A stretch of 25,635 nt of DNA from an uncultured Prevotella sp. (GTDB lineage Bacteria > Bacteroidota > Bacteroidia > Bacteroidales > Bacteroidaceae), in the NCBI GenBank assembly GCA_900769275.1, contig CAAGGA010000146.1, forward strand, positions 1-25,635. The letters are read 5' to 3'. Both the position numbers and the translations under genes were made by a program. Under the pieces are notes generated by a model. It was not told the origin of the DNA. It ran no database searches and worked only from the letters and a program-made list of their open reading frames with translations. Positions 23,257-25,635 of the stretch are shown here, piece after piece; within the stretch, counting starts at the first letter, position 1, and each line of letters opens with the position of its first letter.

Positions 23257-24681
23257 ATGAAAACAGTAAAATATTTTTTGATTGGAGCCATGATGACAGT
23301 CATCAGTGCTCCTGTTATGGCACAGAGTGAGAACCCTATTGTCACTCAAGCTACGGAGATTATCAACAGTAAGGCTGCCGACGCAGACAAGCAGGTAAAG
23401 AACCTCAGTAAGCAGATAAAGAAAGATGCACAGGCATTGGCTGCAATAGGACGTGCATATCTCAACGTCAAGAATTTCGATCAGGCCGATGCTTACGCTG
23501 ACCTCGCTATCAAGGCTAACAAGAATCTTGCGGCAGGCTATGTACTCAAGGGTGATATTTGCGTGCTCAAGGATGATGGCGGACAGGCTTCTTCATGGTT
23601 TGAGCAGGCTAACTACTTCGACCCGAAAGACCCGGAGGGTTACCGCCGCTATGCACAGATTAACAGCAAGACCGACCCTGCCGGCTCTATTGCCAAGCTG
23701 GAGCAGCTCCGCAGCATTGACCCCTCTTATCCCGTTGACCTCATTGCTGCCGAGATACAGTCACGCGCCGGCAATGCTGATGCAGCCATCGGCTACTATT
23801 CTAAGGTCTCTCTCGACAAGATGCAGAATTACGAACTTACCGATTACTCCATGCTCCTGTTCCTTAAGCAGAAATATGACGAGTCACTCAAGGTCTCTGC
23901 TTTCGGTAACCAGAAATTCCCACGCTATGCTTCACTCAACCGCCTCAGTATGCTCAACAACGTAAACCTTGAGAAGTATGAGGATGCACTCGTGTATGCA
24001 GAGCGTCTCTTCAACGCTTCCGACTCAGCAAAGTATTCTTTCCTTGACTATATCAACTACGGAACTGCTCTCCAGAAACTCAAGAAGAATGATGAAGCCA
24101 TTGCAATCTTCAAGAAAATCGTAGAGGATGAGAATATCGATGCTGCCGATAAAGTAAGTTCTTATAAGAATCTTTCCGACGTATATAAGTCAATGGGCGA
24201 ATATGACAATGCCATTGCCTATTATAAAAAGTATATCGACGGACAGTCAAAGGTGACTGCTAACGTGAAGAATGGGCTTGCACTCATATATCGCTCCATG
24301 GCTCTCGAAGACAATATCACTCCGGAGCAGAAGGCTGAAGCCGTGAAGAATGCCGACAATATCTTCGGTCAGATAGCGGAAGAGTTCCCCAACTTCGCTC
24401 AGAGTGTTACGGCACAGCGTGCAAAACTCGCCTTTATCCTCGACCCGGAGGACAAGGCTGGTGTGGCAAAACCACATTATGACAAACTCATTGAGCTTAT
24501 CTCAGCACTTGAGCAGAAGGATGATTCCGATAATCGTCAGCTCGTGGAGGCTTACACTTACAACATGGTATATTTCCTCAAGATAAAGGATGACATCCCC
24601 ACATCCAAGGATTTTGCCAACAAGATTCTTGCTATTGACCCGGCGAACGCAATGGCGACACAGGTAGCGGGACTTAAATAA
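23257..24681 (+). CDS. Tetratricopeptide repeat protein, exported
   Basis: A 474-aa protein with a signal peptide (MKTVKYFLIGAMMTVISAPV, cleaved after MAQ) and then an all-helical body of TPR units. Clear repeats include LAAIGRAYLNVKNFDQADAY, AAGYVLKGDICVLKDDGGQA, YASLNRLSMLNNVNLEKYED, DYINYGTALQKLKKNDEAIA and YKNLSDVYKSMGEYDNAIAY. TPR proteins act as scaffolds for protein contacts. It follows the TonB module and PstS-like gene, suggesting a periplasmic partner of that system, which is inference. An in-frame ATG at 23230 would add a basic nine-residue leader; I prefer 23257 for its cleaner signal peptide. Confidence 0.92.
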   Translation: MKTVKYFLIGAMMTVISAPVMAQSENPIVTQATEIINSKAADADKQVKNLSKQIKKDAQALAAIGRAYLNVKNFDQADAYADLAIKANKNLAAGYVLKGDICVLKDDGGQASSWFEQANYFDPKDPEGYRRYAQINSKTDPAGSIAKLEQLRSIDPSYPVDLIAAEIQSRAGNADAAIGYYSKVSLDKMQNYELTDYSMLLFLKQKYDESLKVSAFGNQKFPRYASLNRLSMLNNVNLEKYEDALVYAERLFNASDSAKYSFLDYINYGTALQKLKKNDEAIAIFKKIVEDENIDAADKVSSYKNLSDVYKSMGEYDNAIAYYKKYIDGQSKVTANVKNGLALIYRSMALEDNITPEQKAEAVKNADNIFGQIAEEFPNFAQSVTAQRAKLAFILDPEDKAGVAKPHYDKLIELISALEQKDDSDNRQLVEAYTYNMVYFLKIKDDIPTSKDFANKILAIDPANAMATQVAGLK

Positions 24682-24687
24682 GGACGA

Positions 24688-24737
24688 AGGCGGTTGCGGG
24701 GCGAAACGGGTGTCGCCGTACCGCTCCGCAACCGCCT
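24688..24737 (+). terminator. GC-rich hairpin after the TPR gene
   Basis: AGGCGGTTGCGG (24688-24699) pairs perfectly with CCGCAACCGCCT (24726-24737), seven bases past the stop. There is no T-run, so it may need a factor or act only as an mRNA 3' barrier. Confidence 0.55.
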
Positions 24738-24910
24738 CCAGTCTCTTCCCCAGGTGGGGTGCGGTCTGCCGATGCCGGCATCGTGGCGGCATGAGGATGA
24801 GACAGATGCAAGAGAGAGGGCATAGGTGTCCAGGCATAAGGGAAACATCCGGGAAACCTCTGGGAATCCTTTAGGGAACCTAAGAAAACCAATTTATAGA
24901 ACACCCCCTC

Positions 24911-24981
24911 AGATAATATCGGCTGCATTCGGGATAGCTGGAGCAAGTTTGGCTATCCCGGGTGCAGCCGATATTTATCTT
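24911..24981. repeat. Long near-perfect hairpin
   Basis: AATATCGGCTGCA (24915-24927) pairs with TGCAGCCGATATT (24963-24975); GGGATAGC (24931-24938) pairs with GCTATCCC (24952-24959); the three bases between pair through one C-G and two G-U. With one bulged base the stem reaches agata/tatct at the outside. The total is about 24 continuous base pairs as RNA around a 13-base loop. It is too long for an ordinary terminator and lacks a T-run. Confidence 0.85.
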
Positions 24982-25198
24982 AAACCCGAATCCAATGTGA
25001 TATTCCCTGTGGGAGACTTGACCTTCGGACCCGTTGGCCGGAGGGAAGCGGTTAATAGGACACGCCTTATGTACATGCACGAAAGAGACAACGGACAGAC
25101 AGGACAGAAAGGCAATGGCTATCCAAACGCACAAAGTCCGTTATTAGCTTACGGGCCAAGACAAAAGCCCCCGGCAGTTTCCGATAACCCAAGAAAAA

Positions 25199-25330
25199 CC
25201 CTGTCAAAGCCCAGCCAGCCCTCTGTCAAAGCCCAGCCGACCTTCCGCCAAAGCCCAGCCAGCCCTCTGTCAAAGCCCAGCCAGCCCTCTGTCAAAGCCC
25301 TGTCAATTCTCTGTCAAAGCCCGGGTCGCC
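25199..25330. repeat. 22-bp tandem repeat, six imperfect copies
   Basis: The unit ctctgtcaaagcccagccag plus cc occurs six times in direct succession: copies begin at 25199, 25221, 25243, 25265, 25287 and 25309. The core caaagccc is constant, the last two copies diverge at their ends. Further degenerate gccaaagccc and gtcaa pieces follow to about 25420. There are no spacers, so this is a minisatellite, not a CRISPR array. Confidence 0.9.
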
Positions 25331-25438
25331 GCTTATGTTGGTGCAGTAAGCCGTTTTGGGCAACTTGATGATGGAGATGTCAAAACCCCTGCCAAAGCCC
25401 GTCAACCTCCATTACTCCCATCAACCCCCTGCAACCTC

Positions 25439-25635
25439 TTACCTGACAGCCTCTCTCTTGACGACCTCTCCCTTGACGACCTCTCCCTTGACAAACACAC
25501 GTGTGTAGTCCTTAGGCGAGTTGGTGTAGATCGTGACGGACTTTCGGAAAACCCCTGCCCGCTGTGTTTCCGGATTGAAGGAGACAGTGATCTTCCCACT
25601 CTTTCCCGGCAATATGGGCGATTTGGTGTATTCCG
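25439..25635 (-). CDS. C-terminal end of a DUF1573-type protein (cut by window edge)
   Basis: The minus strand from the window end reads open for 64 codons to a TAA at 25439-25441. The residues EYTKSPILPGKSGKITVSFN, then NPETQRAGVFRKSVTIYTNS and DYTRVFVKGEV match the beta-sandwich pattern of DUF1573 and related Ig-like (ASH/MSP-type) domains: PI.PG.SGKI.V.f.P followed by f.K.i.iyTNs. The start lies outside the window. Past the domain end the protein continues as VKGEVVKGEVVKREAVR, encoded by a short tandem repeat of 15 bases (plus strand gacctctcccttgac), so the natural C-terminus has been extended by repeat expansion. DUF1573 proteins in Bacteroidetes are usually exported; function is unknown. 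Confidence 0.75.
   Translation of the reverse strand, partial: EYTKSPILPGKSGKITVSFNPETQRAGVFRKSVTIYTNSPKDYTRVFVKGEVVKGEVVKREAVR

Larger units (their letters stand above)
24682..25438. other. Gene-poor region of about 750 bp
   Basis: No frame on either strand looks like a real protein: the longest open stretches contain repeat-encoded Ser/Pro/Lys strings and no known domain. It holds, in order, the GC-rich hairpin, four short gggaa-type repeats with a period of 11-12 bases (about 24839-24885), a very long hairpin (24911-24981) and a 22-bp tandem repeat (25199-25330). The stretch 24982-25198 shows nothing I can name. Confidence 0.7.

Noticed and set aside
24880..25134. An 84-codon minus-strand frame with several cysteines
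   Set aside because: It overlaps the hairpin and has no promoter or domain; more likely a repeat element read as protein.
24982..25198. Possible tRNA or other structural RNA gene
   Set aside because: No acceptor/T-arm pattern (GGTTCRANTCC) and no cloverleaf could be found by eye.
25199..25330. Possible CRISPR array
   Set aside because: The 22-base units are directly adjacent with no spacers and no cas gene is present.
24826..25368. A 180-codon plus-strand open frame in the gene-poor region
   Set aside because: Its second half is just translation of the 22-bp repeat (KPSQPSVKA-like), and its first half crosses the long hairpin; no domain or promoter.

Overview
The window is chromosomal DNA of a Bacteroidetes bacterium, most likely a Bacteroidales member close to Prevotella. 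The support is a SusC/SusD pair with an STN-type receptor and FecI/FecR control, a Bacteroidetes-style ExbB-ExbD-ExbD-TonB operon, lipoproteins with acidic residues after the lipid cysteine, the near absence of Shine-Dalgarno sequences, and repeated TTTG / TAnnTTTG promoter elements upstream of genes.

Left third (about 1-11350). A minus-strand block runs from a SusC-like receptor through SusD, a DUF4843 lipoprotein, a PKD-like lipoprotein and a TlpA-like thioredoxin. A divergent fecI-fecR pair lies on the plus strand. Together they look like one ligand-induced outer-membrane uptake system with its own ECF sigma switch. It sits between the two halves of a 5'-nucleotidase: the metallophosphatase (catalytic) half at 88-942 and the 5'-nucleotidase C-terminal half at 11451-12221. 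Both halves are separate genes on the same strand. Long inverted repeats mark both edges of the intervening block.

Middle (about 12300-18650). This part is housekeeping: rplS with a textbook promoter and a leader of about 90 nt, a divergent 66-aa protein of unknown function, an AICAR formyltransferase without the IMP cyclohydrolase domain followed by a tiny basic protein, a structured 180-bp intergenic element, a LptF/LptG-family permease whose C-terminal tail carries three identical 21-bp repeats, and a class I aminotransferase.

Right third (about 18700-24700). This is the energy module for TonB-dependent import: ExbB, two ExbD paralogues and TonB, closed by a strong intrinsic terminator. 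A PstS-like binding lipoprotein and a TPR protein follow. This module would power receptors such as the SusC homologue at the left end.

End (24682-25635). A gene-poor stretch of about 750 bp holds a very long hairpin and a 22-bp tandem repeat. The window ends inside a minus-strand gene whose C-terminus looks like a DUF1573 domain.
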